DNA from: Meridianimarinicoccus roseus
GTDB lineage: Bacteria; Pseudomonadota; Alphaproteobacteria; Rhodobacterales; Rhodobacteraceae
Direction: 5' to 3'
DNA: 64,000 nucleotides
Assembly: GCF_003172915.1 (NCBI RefSeq)
Contig: NZ_QGKU01000038.1
Location: 1 to 64,000 of the forward strand
The position numbers and the translations under genes were made by a program. Numbering within the stretch: position 1 is the first letter of the stretch; each line of letters begins with the position of its first letter. The notes under the pieces are model-generated. The model ran no database searches. It was not told the DNA's origin and saw only the letters and a program-made list of their open reading frames with translations. Shown here in pieces: positions 44,165-54,204 of the stretch.

Positions 44165-46092
44165 GCGCGGCTGCTGCCGGTCTGGCCGGGGGCACGCTGG
44201 CGCAGGGGCAGGCTGCGCTGCTGTTGCTCGATATTCTCGCGCTGCGAGGCGGGATAGGCCTCCAGCGGGGGCAGATCGCCATTCAGCACACGCAACAGTA
44301 CGTCGCGCGCGATCGGCGCGGCCGCCGCCGACCCGCCGCCGCCATGTTCCACCACCACCGCGACGGCAAAGCGCGGGCGGTCCGCCGGGGCATAGCTGAC
44401 GAACAGCGCGTGGTCGCGCCGTTCCCATGGCAGATCCTCGTTTCGGAACACGCCGCGCGCGCGTTCGGCGGCGGTGATGTTGCGAACCTGGCTGGTGCCG
44501 GACTTGCCGGCCATCAGCATCGTCTCGTCCACGATGCGCGAGCGGTAGCCGGTGCCGCGGCGCGAATTGCTGACCGCGCTCATGGCGCGGCGGATCGCGC
44601 GCAGGTTGGCCGGGTCGAGGTCCAGTGCGCCGGTGCGCCGCACCTCCTGCGGCACGCCGTCGATCGCCCGCACCAGCCGGGGCGCGATGTCGGTGCCCGC
44701 CGCCAGTCGCGCTGTCATCACCGCCAGTTGCAGCGGCGAGGCCAGCACGAAGCCCTGGCCGATGCTGGCGTTGATCGTGTCGCCGATCACCCAGCTTTCG
44801 CCGCGCCGCTGCTGTTTCCAGTCAAGTGTCGGGGTCAGACCCTCGGCCACGGCGGACATCGGGATGTCGTGGCGCACGCCCAGCCCCAGCTTGTTCGCCA
44901 TGGCCGAGATCCGGTCGATGCCGACCCGCTGCGCGACCTCGTAGTAATAGACGTCGCAGGACTGCACGAGGCTGTCATGCATGTTCATGTGGCCGTGCCC
45001 GCCGCGCTTCCAGCAATGGAAGCGGCGGCCCGCGGTCTGCAGGTAGCCGGGGCACCAGAACGTGTCCTCGGGTCCGACGATCCCGGCCTCCAGCGCCGCA
45101 AGGGCGGTCACCATCTTGAAGGTCGATCCGGGCGGATAGACGCCCTGCACCGACTTGTTCGCCAGCGGGCGATACTTGTTCTCGGTCAGCGCTCGATAAT
45201 CGGCGACCGAGATGCCGCGCACGAACAGGTTCGGATCGAAGGTCGGCGCCGAGGCGATGGCCTTCAGATCGCCGGTCTCCACGTCCATCACGACGGTCGC
45301 CGCGCTTTCCCCCGCCAGCCGTGCCTGGACATAGTTCTGCAAGCTCTCGTCGATGGTCAGCTGCACGTTGCGCCCGGCGACGCCTTCGTCGCGGGACAAC
45401 TCGCGCATGACGCGGCCCGCCGCGTTCACCTCGATCTGGCTGGTGCCCGCGCGGCCGCGCAGCACGTCCTCCATCCGCGCTTCTACGCCGCTCTTGCCGA
45501 TCTGGAAGCCGGGGATCTGGAGCAGCGGGTCGGGATCGTCCAGCTTGGACAGGTCGTAATCGCTGACCGGGCCGACATAGCCGACGATATGTGCAAAATC
45601 GGACCCCAGCGGATAGGTGCGCGACAGACCGACCTCGACCCGGACGCCGGGCAGGGCTGGCGTGTTGACCGCGACGCGGGACAGGTCCTCCCAGCTCAGC
45701 CGGTCGGCGACCGTGACCGGCACGAAGCGCACGCGGCGCTGCGTCTCGGCCAGGGTGCGGGCGATGTCCTCGTCGCTCAGGGGAATGATGCGCCGCAGCC
45801 GGTCCAGAACCGCAGCAACGTCGCCTGCGTCCTCGCGCACGATCACCACGCGGTAGTTCTGGTCGTTCTCGGCGATCGGCACGCCGTTGCGGTCGAAGAT
45901 CAGGCCGCGTGCCGGGGGCAGCAGGCGCAGGTTGATCCGGTTTTCCTCGGCCAGCAGGCGGAACTTGTCGGCTTCCTCGATCTGCATCTTGCGCATCTGC
46001 CAGGCCAACAGCCCGGCGAAGGCCATTTGTGCCCCGCCCAGCACCAGCGCGCGGCGGCCGATGCGGCGGGCGCTGTCGTCGGTATCCTTCAC
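44161..46092 (-). CDS. mrdA: Penicillin-binding protein 2
   Basis: Class B PBP of 643 residues, the elongation transpeptidase. A membrane helix near residues 15-33 is followed by the dimerisation domain (PPARGLIFDRNG) and the transpeptidase domain with the catalytic serine in YPPGSTFKMV, the SCD motif in VQSCDVYYY and the KSGTSQ box. The start is a GTG; I chose 46092 (GAGG six bases ahead), but the GTG at 46104 overlaps the mreD stop as GTGA and is also possible. Coupled downstream to rodA. Confidence 0.96.
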   Translation of the reverse strand: MKDTDDSARRIGRRALVLGGAQMAFAGLLAWQMRKMQIEEADKFRLLAEENRINLRLLPPARGLIFDRNGVPIAENDQNYRVVIVREDAGDVAAVLDRLRRIIPLSDEDIARTLAETQRRVRFVPVTVADRLSWEDLSRVAVNTPALPGVRVEVGLSRTYPLGSDFAHIVGYVGPVSDYDLSKLDDPDPLLQIPGFQIGKSGVEARMEDVLRGRAGTSQIEVNAAGRVMRELSRDEGVAGRNVQLTIDESLQNYVQARLAGESAATVVMDVETGDLKAIASAPTFDPNLFVRGISVADYRALTENKYRPLANKSVQGVYPPGSTFKMVTALAALEAGIVGPEDTFWCPGYLQTAGRRFHCWKRGGHGHMNMHDSLVQSCDVYYYEVAQRVGIDRISAMANKLGLGVRHDIPMSAVAEGLTPTLDWKQQRRGESWVIGDTINASIGQGFVLASPLQLAVMTARLAAGTDIAPRLVRAIDGVPQEVRRTGALDLDPANLRAIRRAMSAVSNSRRGTGYRSRIVDETMLMAGKSGTSQVRNITAAERARGVFRNEDLPWERRDHALFVSYAPADRPRFAVAVVVEHGGGGSAAAAPIARDVLLRVLNGDLPPLEAYPASQRENIEQQQRSLPLRQRAPGQTGSSRA

Positions 46093-46100
46093 AGGGCGCC

Positions 46101-46643
46101 TCACGACCGGGCCACCCCGGCGCCGAAGCCTTCGATGGCGGGACGCTTGCGCACGCCAAGCCCATAGTGCAGCAGCCCCACTACCGGCGGGTAGGCGGCC
46201 AGCGTTACCGGCACGCGCAGAAGTTGCTGGCCCAGCGTCGGCTGCTGCACGAAGAACAGCGACTGCGCGCCCCAGTGTGCCAGCACAAGTCCGGTCATAA
46301 CGCCGCCGACCATGGCACATTCCACCGGGAAGGGCATGGCGCGCAGCGGGCGCTGGCGGCGGCGCAGCCATTCGGTCGCAAGCACCACCAGCCCCGCCCA
46401 CAGGCCCGGCGGGCGCATCAGCATCATGTCCGCCAAAAAGAACAGCGCGGCGATCAGCAGCACGGGCAGCAGGTCGGGGCGCCGTACCACCCATGCCAGC
46501 ACGAGGCACAGCAGCAGGTCCGGCGTCGGGATCCCGCCCGCCGCCTGTTCCAGCGGCAACAGCTTGATCAGCACGACGAGCGCGGCAAGCCCGGCAAACA
46601 GCGCCCAGTGCGCCAGCCGCGTGGACAGGCGCAGGTCAGTCAT
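46101..46643 (-). CDS. mreD: Rod-shape determining protein MreD
   Basis: Small integral membrane protein of 180 residues with about five helices, a component of the elongasome. Sequence conservation in MreD is weak; the call rests on size, helices and position between mreC and mrdA. The start ATG lies eight bases inside the end of mreC, indicating coupling. Confidence 0.9.
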   Translation of the reverse strand: MTDLRLSTRLAHWALFAGLAALVVLIKLLPLEQAAGGIPTPDLLLCLVLAWVVRRPDLLPVLLIAALFFLADMMLMRPPGLWAGLVVLATEWLRRRQRPLRAMPFPVECAMVGGVMTGLVLAHWGAQSLFFVQQPTLGQQLLRVPVTLAAYPPVVGLLHYGLGVRKRPAIEGFGAGVARS

Positions 46644-47583
46644 TGCCGCTGCTCCCGGCGCTAGCATCGCCCGTGCCCTGCGCGTCGGTTTGCGCCTGCG
46701 GTGCGGGGGGCAGCAGCGCGGCCGCGCTCTCACCCACCAGCCCGCCGGTGTCGGCGATCGGCTCCGGCCCGTCGTAGCGCAGCACGCGCAGGAACTCGAG
46801 CCGCCCGTAATCGGCCGCCAGCCGGACCCGAAGGCGTCCTTCGGGGCTCTTGGCGACCTGACCCACAAGGATGCCCGCGGGGAAGATTCCGCCATCGCCG
46901 GAAGACACGACCCGGTCGCCGGGCCGCACGAGGTCGGGCGTTTCCAGGAATTCGATCCGGGGCAGGGCGCTGTTGTCGCCGCTCAGCAGCACCTGCTGGC
47001 CCGAGGGCTGGATCGTCACCGGGATGGCCGAGGCCGGGTCGGTCAGCAGCATTACCCGAGCCGTGCTGTCGCCCACGCCCGAAATCCGGCCCACCAGCCC
47101 GATCCCGTCCATCGCGGCCCAGCCGTCGCGAATGCCGTCGCGCGCGCCGACATTCAGCAACACCGATTGCCGGAAGGGCGAGCCGCTGTCGGCCAGAACG
47201 CTGCCGGTCACGAAGGTCAGCTTTGGGTCGAGCTTCACGTTGTTCAGGTCCAACAGTCGGGCGTTCTTCTGTTCCAGTTGCAGCGCCGCTTCCTTCCAAG
47301 CCTGCATTTGCTGCAATTCGCGGCGCAACTCCTGGTTCTGTTCGAACAGTCGCGCGTAGGAATGAAAATCCTCGGCCATCTTCGCAAGCCCGGTGACCGG
47401 CGCCATCGCCCAGGTGACGTGCGGGATCACCGCGTCCATCACGTCGCTGCGCAGCCGTTCCACGCGCGGGCTGTCGATGCGCCAGACAAGGAACACGCCG
47501 AACAGGCATGCAAGGCACAGCAGGACCAGCAGCCGCCGCACCGGGCGGAAATGTTCCGTGCCTTTCTCCATGCTGTACGCCAT
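46636..47583 (-). CDS. mreC: Rod-shape determining protein MreC
   Basis: Elongasome scaffold of 315 residues: short cytoplasmic N-terminus, one membrane helix (about 17-35), a coiled coil (about 75-110, FEQNQELRRELQQMQAWKEAA), then two beta barrels in the periplasm. A proline/alanine-rich tail ends the protein. The ATG follows AGGGA; a second ATG four codons in is possible. Lies between mreB and mreD. Confidence 0.95.
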   Translation of the reverse strand: MAYSMEKGTEHFRPVRRLLVLLCLACLFGVFLVWRIDSPRVERLRSDVMDAVIPHVTWAMAPVTGLAKMAEDFHSYARLFEQNQELRRELQQMQAWKEAALQLEQKNARLLDLNNVKLDPKLTFVTGSVLADSGSPFRQSVLLNVGARDGIRDGWAAMDGIGLVGRISGVGDSTARVMLLTDPASAIPVTIQPSGQQVLLSGDNSALPRIEFLETPDLVRPGDRVVSSGDGGIFPAGILVGQVAKSPEGRLRVRLAADYGRLEFLRVLRYDGPEPIADTGGLVGESAAALLPPAPQAQTDAQGTGDASAGSSGND

Positions 47584-47626
47584 CTCGATCCCTGGCCTGC
47601 CTGCGGGGCCGCGCGACGGTCCCGGT

Positions 47627-48769
<1,143 letters not shown>

Positions 48770-48905
48770 TCAATCGGACGACGGCGACGCAATGATCGGC
48801 GGTGCGCCGCCGCACCGGAAAACTCATTAAAGTCTCGTAGGATCCGTTGGCGCTGGCATCTTGTTAATTCGTCAGTCTGCAGGAAAAGTGAACGGAATCA
48901 TGGTA

Positions 48906-49530
48906 ATGAAACGACTGGCACTGTTTGCGGCGGCGCTGATGCTGCTCGCTTCGCTCAATGCAGCCTCGATCACCGCCGATCTCACGCTGGATTTTTTCGA
49001 CTCCGGTCCCGGGCCGACCGCGGGTCCCTATGGCGCCACGAACAGTCCGGCCACCTAGCCCGTGCCCCTGCCGCTGTCCTGTGCGCCCGATGGCGACACG
49101 AACGCCTTCGTGTCCTTGCCCTCGGGCTCCTTCCTGACGCTCGGTTTATCAGCCGGTTTCATCTTTGACGCACCCTGCCAAGACGACCCGTTCATCGACG
49201 AACCCGGCGCGGGCGCCGAGAACGCAGAGTCTTCGTGTCGACCGATCTCGGCGCGACGTCCACCGATATGGGCGCAGCTGCCGGTGCCTCGAAGACCAGC
49301 TTCGATTTCGCCGCCTGCGCGGGCACCGGGAATGTCAACGCAGTGCGGATCGTCGGCCTGACAAAGGGGGCAGTTCGCCCGGGTTTGACTTGCCCTTCGT
49401 GCGCGGAGAGTAAGGCAGCGTCGTGATCGAGCCGCAGGTATCCCAGGATACCGATGCCCGCGGCCGGTCTGCTGCTGCTGCCTGCGCTCGGTGCGTTGCC
49501 GGTGTTGGCGCGCCGCCGCAAGGGCTTGCA
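48906..49530 (+). pseudogene. Broken VPLPA-CTERM protein gene
   Basis: Remnant of an exported VPLPA-CTERM protein. An intact start (ribosome site AGGAAAAG, then MKRLALFAAALMLLASLNAAS signal peptide in two overlapping pieces) is stopped by TAG at 49056. The same frame continues after the stop (DGDTNAFVSLPSGSFLTLGL), then coding sense shifts frame to VFVSTDLGATSTDMGAAAG and VNAVRIVGL, shifts again to GGSSPGFDLPFVRGE, and a third time to the sorting tail PMPAAGLLLLPALGALPVLA followed by RRRKG. One stop and at least three frameshifts make it nonfunctional. Right boundary is approximate. Confidence 0.8.
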
Positions 49531-49619
49531 CAGTGGGACTGACACGGTCCCGCGCGATACATCACGACACAAGGCAAGGCGCGGCGGACCGACGTCGTGC
49601 CTTTTCGTGTCGGCGGCGT

Positions 49620-49908
49620 TCAACCCGCATCCTTGTAGCTGACTTCCTTGCGGTCTGTGCCGGTCTTGTCGCGACGCAACACCAGCCGGTTCAGTGCCGC
49701 CACATGGGCCTTGACGTTGGCGACCACACTGTCGGTATTGGCCGACTGTTCTGTGACGATGCGCCCATCCTCCTCCATGCGCACGCTGACAGTGGCCTGA
49801 GAGTGGGTGCCTTCGGTCACCGCGTGCACCTGACAGAGCTGGAGCCGCGCGCCGTGCGGGAAGATCTGCTTGACCGCGTTGAACGTGGCATCGACCGGGC
49901 CGTCACCG
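49620..49908 (-). pseudogene. Duplicated 3' fragment of leuA
   Basis: A 289-base copy of the last part of leuA, aligned without gaps to 51105-51393. I counted 19 mismatches by eye, about 93% identity. It encodes only the end of the LeuA regulatory domain (VRMEEDGRIVTEQSANTDSV and a final KEVSYKDAG) and lacks the catalytic part and a start. The reading frame is still open, so the changes may reflect a diverged donor rather than decay. Direct-repeat partner of true leuA, on either side of a VPLPA-CTERM gene. Confidence 0.92.
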
Positions 49909-49918
49909 TGCCCACGTG

Positions 49919-49946
49919 AAAAGGCCCGGCGCTATGGCCGGGCCTT
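49919..49946 (-). terminator. Terminator of the second VPLPA-CTERM gene
   Basis: AAGGCCCGGC (49921-49930) pairs perfectly with GCCGGGCCTT (49937-49946) around a six-base loop. On the minus strand it is followed by a short T run (49922-49919). It lies 25 bases after the stop of the gene at 49972. Confidence 0.8.
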
Positions 49947-49971
49947 GCTAAGTCATGTCAACCGGCGCGGA

Positions 49972-50766
49972 TCAGTCGTTGCGGCGGCGCAGGCGCAGGG
50001 CACCCATGGCACCGAGACCGGACAGGATCAGCGGCAGTGCCGCGGGCACTGGGATCGACGGTGCCTGCTGCTGGGTGATGCCGGCATAGGTCACCCGCTC
50101 CTGCGAGAAATTATAGAAGCCGAACGCACCATTGCTGAACGTCCCGCCGTTCATCGCTGCGGTGTAGCTCAGTTCAACGATGCCATCGACCTTGACCTCG
50201 ATCAGGTTCTGCGTGAATTCCAGATCGAAGGCATAAAGCCTGTTCTGCGCATAGCCTGTCGTGCCCAGGTTGACCGCGCGCTGCACCTCGGTGACCGGGG
50301 CATCATGCTGCCACCAGGGTCCGTTCACGCCGGTATCGGTCGAGGTCAGGTTGCCGGACACGTGGCTCAGGGCAAGGCCCGCGGTCTGGCCGGACTGCTG
50401 ACCGCGTTTCCAGTCGATCAGCCAGAAATCGGCCGTCGCGCTGTTGATCTCGTTCGGTTGGTAGCCCAGCACGAAGCCGATGAAATCGTCGTCGGTGCTG
50501 CTGCCGACGCTGATCGTTCCCGACAGTTGCGTGCCTTGGGCATTGGTCCCGGTTCCGGTGGGACCATCGTCGAAGAAGACGGTCGGCGTGCCGTTGCGGC
50601 TCTGGAGGACAGAATCGCTGTTGACGCCTTGCACGGTCCACGTTCCCGCGTTGTTGTTGGGGTTTCCGTTCTCGACCCAGCCCGACAGGTCGACTCCGGC
50701 GGCGCTTGCCATGCCCCCGGCCAGGCAAAGGGCGGTGGCCGCGCCCAGAGTTGCGATGATTTTCAT
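49972..50766 (-). CDS. VPLPA-CTERM sorting domain protein
   Basis: Exported protein of 264 residues, signal peptide MKIIATLGAATALCLAGGMASA, then a beta-rich domain with Trp-, Gly- and Asn-rich segments (WVENGNPNNNAGTW, VFFDDGPTGTGTNAQGT, NGPWWQHDAPV). The tail IPVPAALPLILSGLGAMGAL ending in RLRRRND is the sorting signal. No enzymatic motif is visible; the fold may be a carbohydrate-binding-like jelly roll. It is flanked by the two leuA 3' copies and so may have arrived or been duplicated with that rearrangement. Confidence 0.85.
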   Translation of the reverse strand: MKIIATLGAATALCLAGGMASAAGVDLSGWVENGNPNNNAGTWTVQGVNSDSVLQSRNGTPTVFFDDGPTGTGTNAQGTQLSGTISVGSSTDDDFIGFVLGYQPNEINSATADFWLIDWKRGQQSGQTAGLALSHVSGNLTSTDTGVNGPWWQHDAPVTEVQRAVNLGTTGYAQNRLYAFDLEFTQNLIEVKVDGIVELSYTAAMNGGTFSNGAFGFYNFSQERVTYAGITQQQAPSIPVPAALPLILSGLGAMGALRLRRRND

Positions 50767-51104
50767 AGCACTTTGTCCCTCATTTTAGCAAGTCACTGAC
50801 AGAAAGTTATCGATCTACATACTTTCGACGCAAGTGCGGTGTTGCGGGCTTGCGCGTCGGCGCGGGGCCGCGCGCGAAACCCCCTCCGTCGCGGCGCAGC
50901 TACGGCGGGGGCAAGTCATTGATTGGTCGGGGGTTATTGACCCGGCGTCACCACTGGCGACCGGCCGACCCGCCGGGCTGCCCGGTTAACCAGGATCGAT
51001 TTTTCCGGAAACCTTCAACCTGAGTTTGCGACGGGCCCCGAACGGCACGACCGCCGACCGTTTCCGCCGCACGCTCAGATTGATCCGGCTGCCCGTCGCG
51101 CGAC
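50767..51104. other. Intergenic region between leuA and the VPLPA-CTERM gene
   Basis: 338 bases with no convincing gene. The part next to 50767 is relatively AT-rich and should carry the promoter of the minus-strand VPLPA-CTERM gene. No strong terminator for leuA was seen. Confidence 0.4.
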
Positions 51105-52685
51105 TCAGCCCGCGTCCTTGTAACTGACTTCCTTGCGGTCTGTGCCGGTCTTGCCGCGACGCACCACCAGCCGGTTCAGTGCCGCCACATAGGCCTTGGC
51201 GCTGGCGACCACCGTGTCGGTATCCGCCGACTGGCCCGTGACGATGCGCCCATCCTCCTCCATGCGCACGCTGACAGTGGCCTGAGCGTCGGTGCCTTCG
51301 GTCACCGCGTGCACCTGATAGAGCTGCAGCCGCGCGCCGTGCGGGAAGATCTGCTTGACCGCGTTGAACGTGGCATCGACCGGGCCGTCACCGGTGGCGG
51401 TGACCTGGTGATCCACGCCGTTGACCGTCAGTGTCAGGTCGGCCGATTGCGGTGCCTCGGTGCCGCAGATCACCCGCAGGAACTTGACCTTGAGGTGCTC
51501 GTTGCCCGCTTCCATCGCGGCATCGGTCATCAACGCGATCAGGTCTTCGTCGTAGACCTCTTTCTTGCGGTCGGCCAGCGCCTTGAACCGCACGAACACG
51601 TCCTTGAGCTGGTTGTCGCCCAGCTCATAGCCCAGATCCTTCAGCTTCGCGCGCAGGGCCGCTCGGCCCGAATGCTTGCCCATCACGAGGCTGGTCTCGG
51701 CCAGCCCGATATCGGCCGGGCGCATGATCTCGAACGTCTCGGCGTTCTTCAGCATCCCGTCCTGGTGGATGCCGCTCTCGTGGGCGAAGGCGTTCTTTCC
51801 GACGATCGCCTTGTTCGGCTGCACCTGGAAGCCAGACACCGTCGCCACCCGGCGCGAGATGTTCATGATCTTGGTGGTGTCGATCCCGGTTGTGAAGGGC
51901 ATGATGTCGCCGCGCACCCGCATCGCCATCACCACCTCTTCCAGCGCCGTGTTGCCCGCGCGTTCGCCCAGCCCGTTGATCGTGCATTCGATCTGCCGCG
52001 CGCCGCCTGCGACGGCGGCCAGTGCGTTGGCCGTGGCGAGCCCGAGATCGTTGTGGCAGTGCGTGGCAAAGATCACGTCCTCGCCGCCCTCGACCTCGGC
52101 GATCAGGCGGCGGATCAGATCGGCGCTTTCGACGGGCGCGGTGTAACCCACCGTGTCGGGGATGTTGATCGTCGTGGCCCCCGCCTTGATGGCGATCTCG
52201 ACCACCCGCTTGAGATAATCCCACTCGGTCCGGGTCGCGTCCATCGGCGACCATTGCACGTTGTCGCAGAGGTTGCGCGCATGGGTGACTGTCTGGTGGA
52301 TGCGCTCCGCCATCTCGTCCATCGTCAGGTTCGGGATCGCACGGTGCAGCGGCGAGGTGCCGATGAACGTGTGGATGCGCGGGCTGCGCGCTTCCTTCAC
52401 AGCCTCCCAGCAGCGGTCGATATCTGTCAGGTTGGCCCGCGCCAGCCCGCAGATCGTGGCGTCCCGTGACAGCTTGGCGATGTCGCGCACCGCCTCGAAA
52501 TCGCCCTCGCTGGCGATCGGGAATCCCGCCTCGATGATGTCCACGCCCATCTCGTCCAGAAGCTGGGCGATCTCCAGCTTCTCGGCATGGGTCATGGTGG
52601 CGCCGGGGCTTTGTTCGCCATCGCGCAGCGTGGTGTCGAAAATCCTCACGCGGTCCTTGGGTGCGGAATTGGCTTCAACGGTCAT
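51105..52685 (-). CDS. leuA: 2-isopropylmalate synthase
   Basis: First committed enzyme of leucine biosynthesis, condensing acetyl-CoA with 2-oxoisovalerate. The 526 residues have the TIM-barrel domain beginning RVRIFDTTLRDGEQSPGATM, metal-binding HCHNDLGLATAN and the GxGERAGN motif as NGLGERAGNTALEE, followed by the linker and the C-terminal LeuA regulatory domain that senses leucine. The start MTVEANS at 52685 has AGGA nine bases upstream. Preceded by a leader peptide gene rich in leucine codons. A partial copy of its 3' end lies at 49620. Confidence 0.97.
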   Translation of the reverse strand: MTVEANSAPKDRVRIFDTTLRDGEQSPGATMTHAEKLEIAQLLDEMGVDIIEAGFPIASEGDFEAVRDIAKLSRDATICGLARANLTDIDRCWEAVKEARSPRIHTFIGTSPLHRAIPNLTMDEMAERIHQTVTHARNLCDNVQWSPMDATRTEWDYLKRVVEIAIKAGATTINIPDTVGYTAPVESADLIRRLIAEVEGGEDVIFATHCHNDLGLATANALAAVAGGARQIECTINGLGERAGNTALEEVVMAMRVRGDIMPFTTGIDTTKIMNISRRVATVSGFQVQPNKAIVGKNAFAHESGIHQDGMLKNAETFEIMRPADIGLAETSLVMGKHSGRAALRAKLKDLGYELGDNQLKDVFVRFKALADRKKEVYDEDLIALMTDAAMEAGNEHLKVKFLRVICGTEAPQSADLTLTVNGVDHQVTATGDGPVDATFNAVKQIFPHGARLQLYQVHAVTEGTDAQATVSVRMEEDGRIVTGQSADTDTVVASAKAYVAALNRLVVRRGKTGTDRKEVSYKDAG

Positions 52686-52712
52686 GGTCTGTGGTCCTGT
52701 CAAGTGTCGGTC

Positions 52713-52791
52713 GGTCTTAGCGGGTGAAACGGCGCGGCACAAACCCCTGAGCGCTCGCGCCGATACGGCACGCTCAGAGGCGGCTAAGACC
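52713..52791 (-). promoter_or_regulatory. Alternative stem-loops of the leuA leader (attenuator candidate)
   Basis: Two inverted repeats overlap the end of the leader peptide gene. GGTCTTAGC (52713-52721) pairs perfectly with GCTAAGACC (52783-52791), which covers leader leucine codons. CTGAGCG (52747-52753) pairs with CGCTCAG (52771-52777), which holds the leader stop codon. The layout suits ribosome-position sensing. Neither stem is followed by a long T run, so the switch may act through Rho or translation rather than a classic terminator. Confidence 0.6.
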
Positions 52792-52872
52792 TAGAAGACG
52801 CAGACGGGTGCGCGCGGCGGCCGGTGCGGCGGCGCGCGGGGCAGGGCAGTGATATGCGGACCCGTATGTCAT
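52774..52872 (-). CDS. Leucine-rich leader peptide of leuA
   Basis: A 32-codon frame upstream of leuA, with AAGG five bases before its ATG, ends in TRLRLLGLSRL then TGA. Five of the last nine sense codons are leucine, including a rare CTA. A ribosome starved for charged tRNA-Leu would stall exactly over the sequence that pairs with the downstream stem. This is the classical arrangement of a leucine attenuation leader. It was too short for ordinary gene calling. Confidence 0.75.
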   Translation of the reverse strand: MTYGSAYHCPAPRAAAPAAARTRLRLLGLSRL

Positions 52873-52917
52873 GGATGCCTTATAGACCGCCCCGCGGCAC
52901 GTGAAAAGCCGTGAATT

Positions 52918-53682
52918 TCAGCTGATCGGGCAGGGCGGGCCAAGGTCCAGCGGCTCGGGAATGCTGGGCCGCGTCGGAACCCAGTCGAAGGCCATCACCC
53001 GCTGGCTCCAGTCGTACCCGATGAACATCTGTCCGGTCTGCGGCTGGATGGCGACCGCCTCGGCATCCATCCCCCATTCCGAAAGGGGCGTGACCGACAG
53101 CAACTCGAACTGTGCCGAGAACTCGAAAAGCGCGTTCAGACCCTCGTTGTCGTCCACCACGAGGATGTTGCCACTCACCGGGTCCCGTCCGATCCCCTGC
53201 GGCTCCACCATCGGCGTAGACAGCGTTTCGCCCCGGATGCGCCGTACTTCATTGCCATCGGCATCAAGTTGAACCAGAAGCGCCGGGTCGTCGCCCACGA
53301 TCAGCATCGCGCCCTCCGGGTCGAGATGGATGCCTTCGATGTCATAGAGCCCCGGCAGGATCTCGAACACCGGTCCCTGCGCGCGCCCCTCCCGGTCGAA
53401 ATGGCGGAAATCGCCGAAGCCGTTGCCGACAAGGATCGTGTCGCCCGTCACCGTGATCGCCCGCACCCGCGGAAATCCCGTATCGAAGCGCCTGATCTCG
53501 CGCCCGCCGGGGGTGACGAGTACGATCTCGGGCCGCTCCTGCGCGATCCACAGCCCGCACAATTCGGCGTCATAGGCCAGCGAGACGGGCTGCGTGACGT
53601 CCCAGCCGATCCGGGGCCACAGGTCCAGCGCAACCGCCGGGGCGGGCAGGGCAAGGGCAAGGCACAGCGCGGCTGGTTTCAT
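52918..53682 (-). CDS. Exported propeller-like protein of unknown function
   Basis: Secreted protein of 254 residues with signal peptide KPAALCLALALPAPAVA. Repeated blade-like segments (VSLAYDAELCGLWIA, ITVTGDTILVGNGFGDF, IHLDPEGAMLIVGDD, IGRDPVSGNILVVDDN, VAIQPQTGQMFIGYD) suggest a small beta-propeller of the SdiA-regulated/NHL kind. No catalytic residues are evident. The ATG at 53682 follows GGAGGGA. It lies upstream of the leuA leader in the same orientation; no functional tie to leucine synthesis is apparent. Confidence 0.75.
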   Translation of the reverse strand: MKPAALCLALALPAPAVALDLWPRIGWDVTQPVSLAYDAELCGLWIAQERPEIVLVTPGGREIRRFDTGFPRVRAITVTGDTILVGNGFGDFRHFDREGRAQGPVFEILPGLYDIEGIHLDPEGAMLIVGDDPALLVQLDADGNEVRRIRGETLSTPMVEPQGIGRDPVSGNILVVDDNEGLNALFEFSAQFELLSVTPLSEWGMDAEAVAIQPQTGQMFIGYDWSQRVMAFDWVPTRPSIPEPLDLGPPCPIS

Positions 53683-53811
53683 CGTGGTCCCTCCGGTCAC
53701 AGAAAAGATGCGCCGCGCGCCCGCCCGGTCAAGCCCGTGCGGCTTGCAGTGCATCGCCGCAGGAGGCATCCTGACCGCTTCCCGACCGTGCCCCCACCAG
53801 CGGAGACTGCG

Positions 53812-54204
53812 ATGACCTTCGGCGACGCGATACGCAAATGCTTCTCGGACTACGCGACTTTCACGGGCCGCGCCCCGCGGCCGGAGTTCTGGTGGTTCTT
53901 CCTGTTCGGCATGCTCGGCAAAGTGGCGTTCTCGATCCTCGATACAGCGGTGTTCGCGGCCGACACGGCCGGGCGGCAGGTCGGCGTGTTCGGCGCGCTC
54001 TTTTCGCTCGCGGTGCTGCTTCCGACCATCGCGGTTGGCGTGCGGCGTCTGCACGATCTCGACAAGTCGGGCTGGTGGTACCTTCTGATCCTGATCCCGG
54101 TCCTTGGCGGGCTGGTGCTGCTGTATTTCTTTGCACAGAAGGGCAGCGTTGGCGACAACCGCTTCGGTCCGCCCGCCGCTCCACCCGAAGCCCCGCCGAT
54201 CTGA
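53812..54204 (+). CDS. DUF805 family membrane protein
   Basis: Inner-membrane protein of 130 residues, three or four helices. DUF805 landmarks are FTGRAPRPEFWWFFLF near the start, TIAVGVRRLHDLDKSGWWYL in the middle and a final GDNRFGPP. Function unknown, although the family is widespread in Gram-negatives. Followed by element copy C. Confidence 0.88.
   Translation: MTFGDAIRKCFSDYATFTGRAPRPEFWWFFLFGMLGKVAFSILDTAVFAADTAGRQVGVFGALFSLAVLLPTIAVGVRRLHDLDKSGWWYLLILIPVLGGLVLLYFFAQKGSVGDNRFGPPAAPPEAPPI

Noticed and set aside
44224-46167. 647-codon plus-strand open frame over mrdA
   Set aside because: Antisense shadow; the PBP2 catalytic motifs on the minus strand are intact.
49062-49361. Independent small gene between mreB and the leuA fragment
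   Set aside because: It continues the frame of the broken VPLPA-CTERM gene past its stop codon and lacks its own start signals.
52846-52852. TATAAG-like -10 element as leuA promoter
   Set aside because: The only such match near the leader (around 52878-52884) would start transcription at the leader ATG and has no matching -35, so no promoter was assigned.
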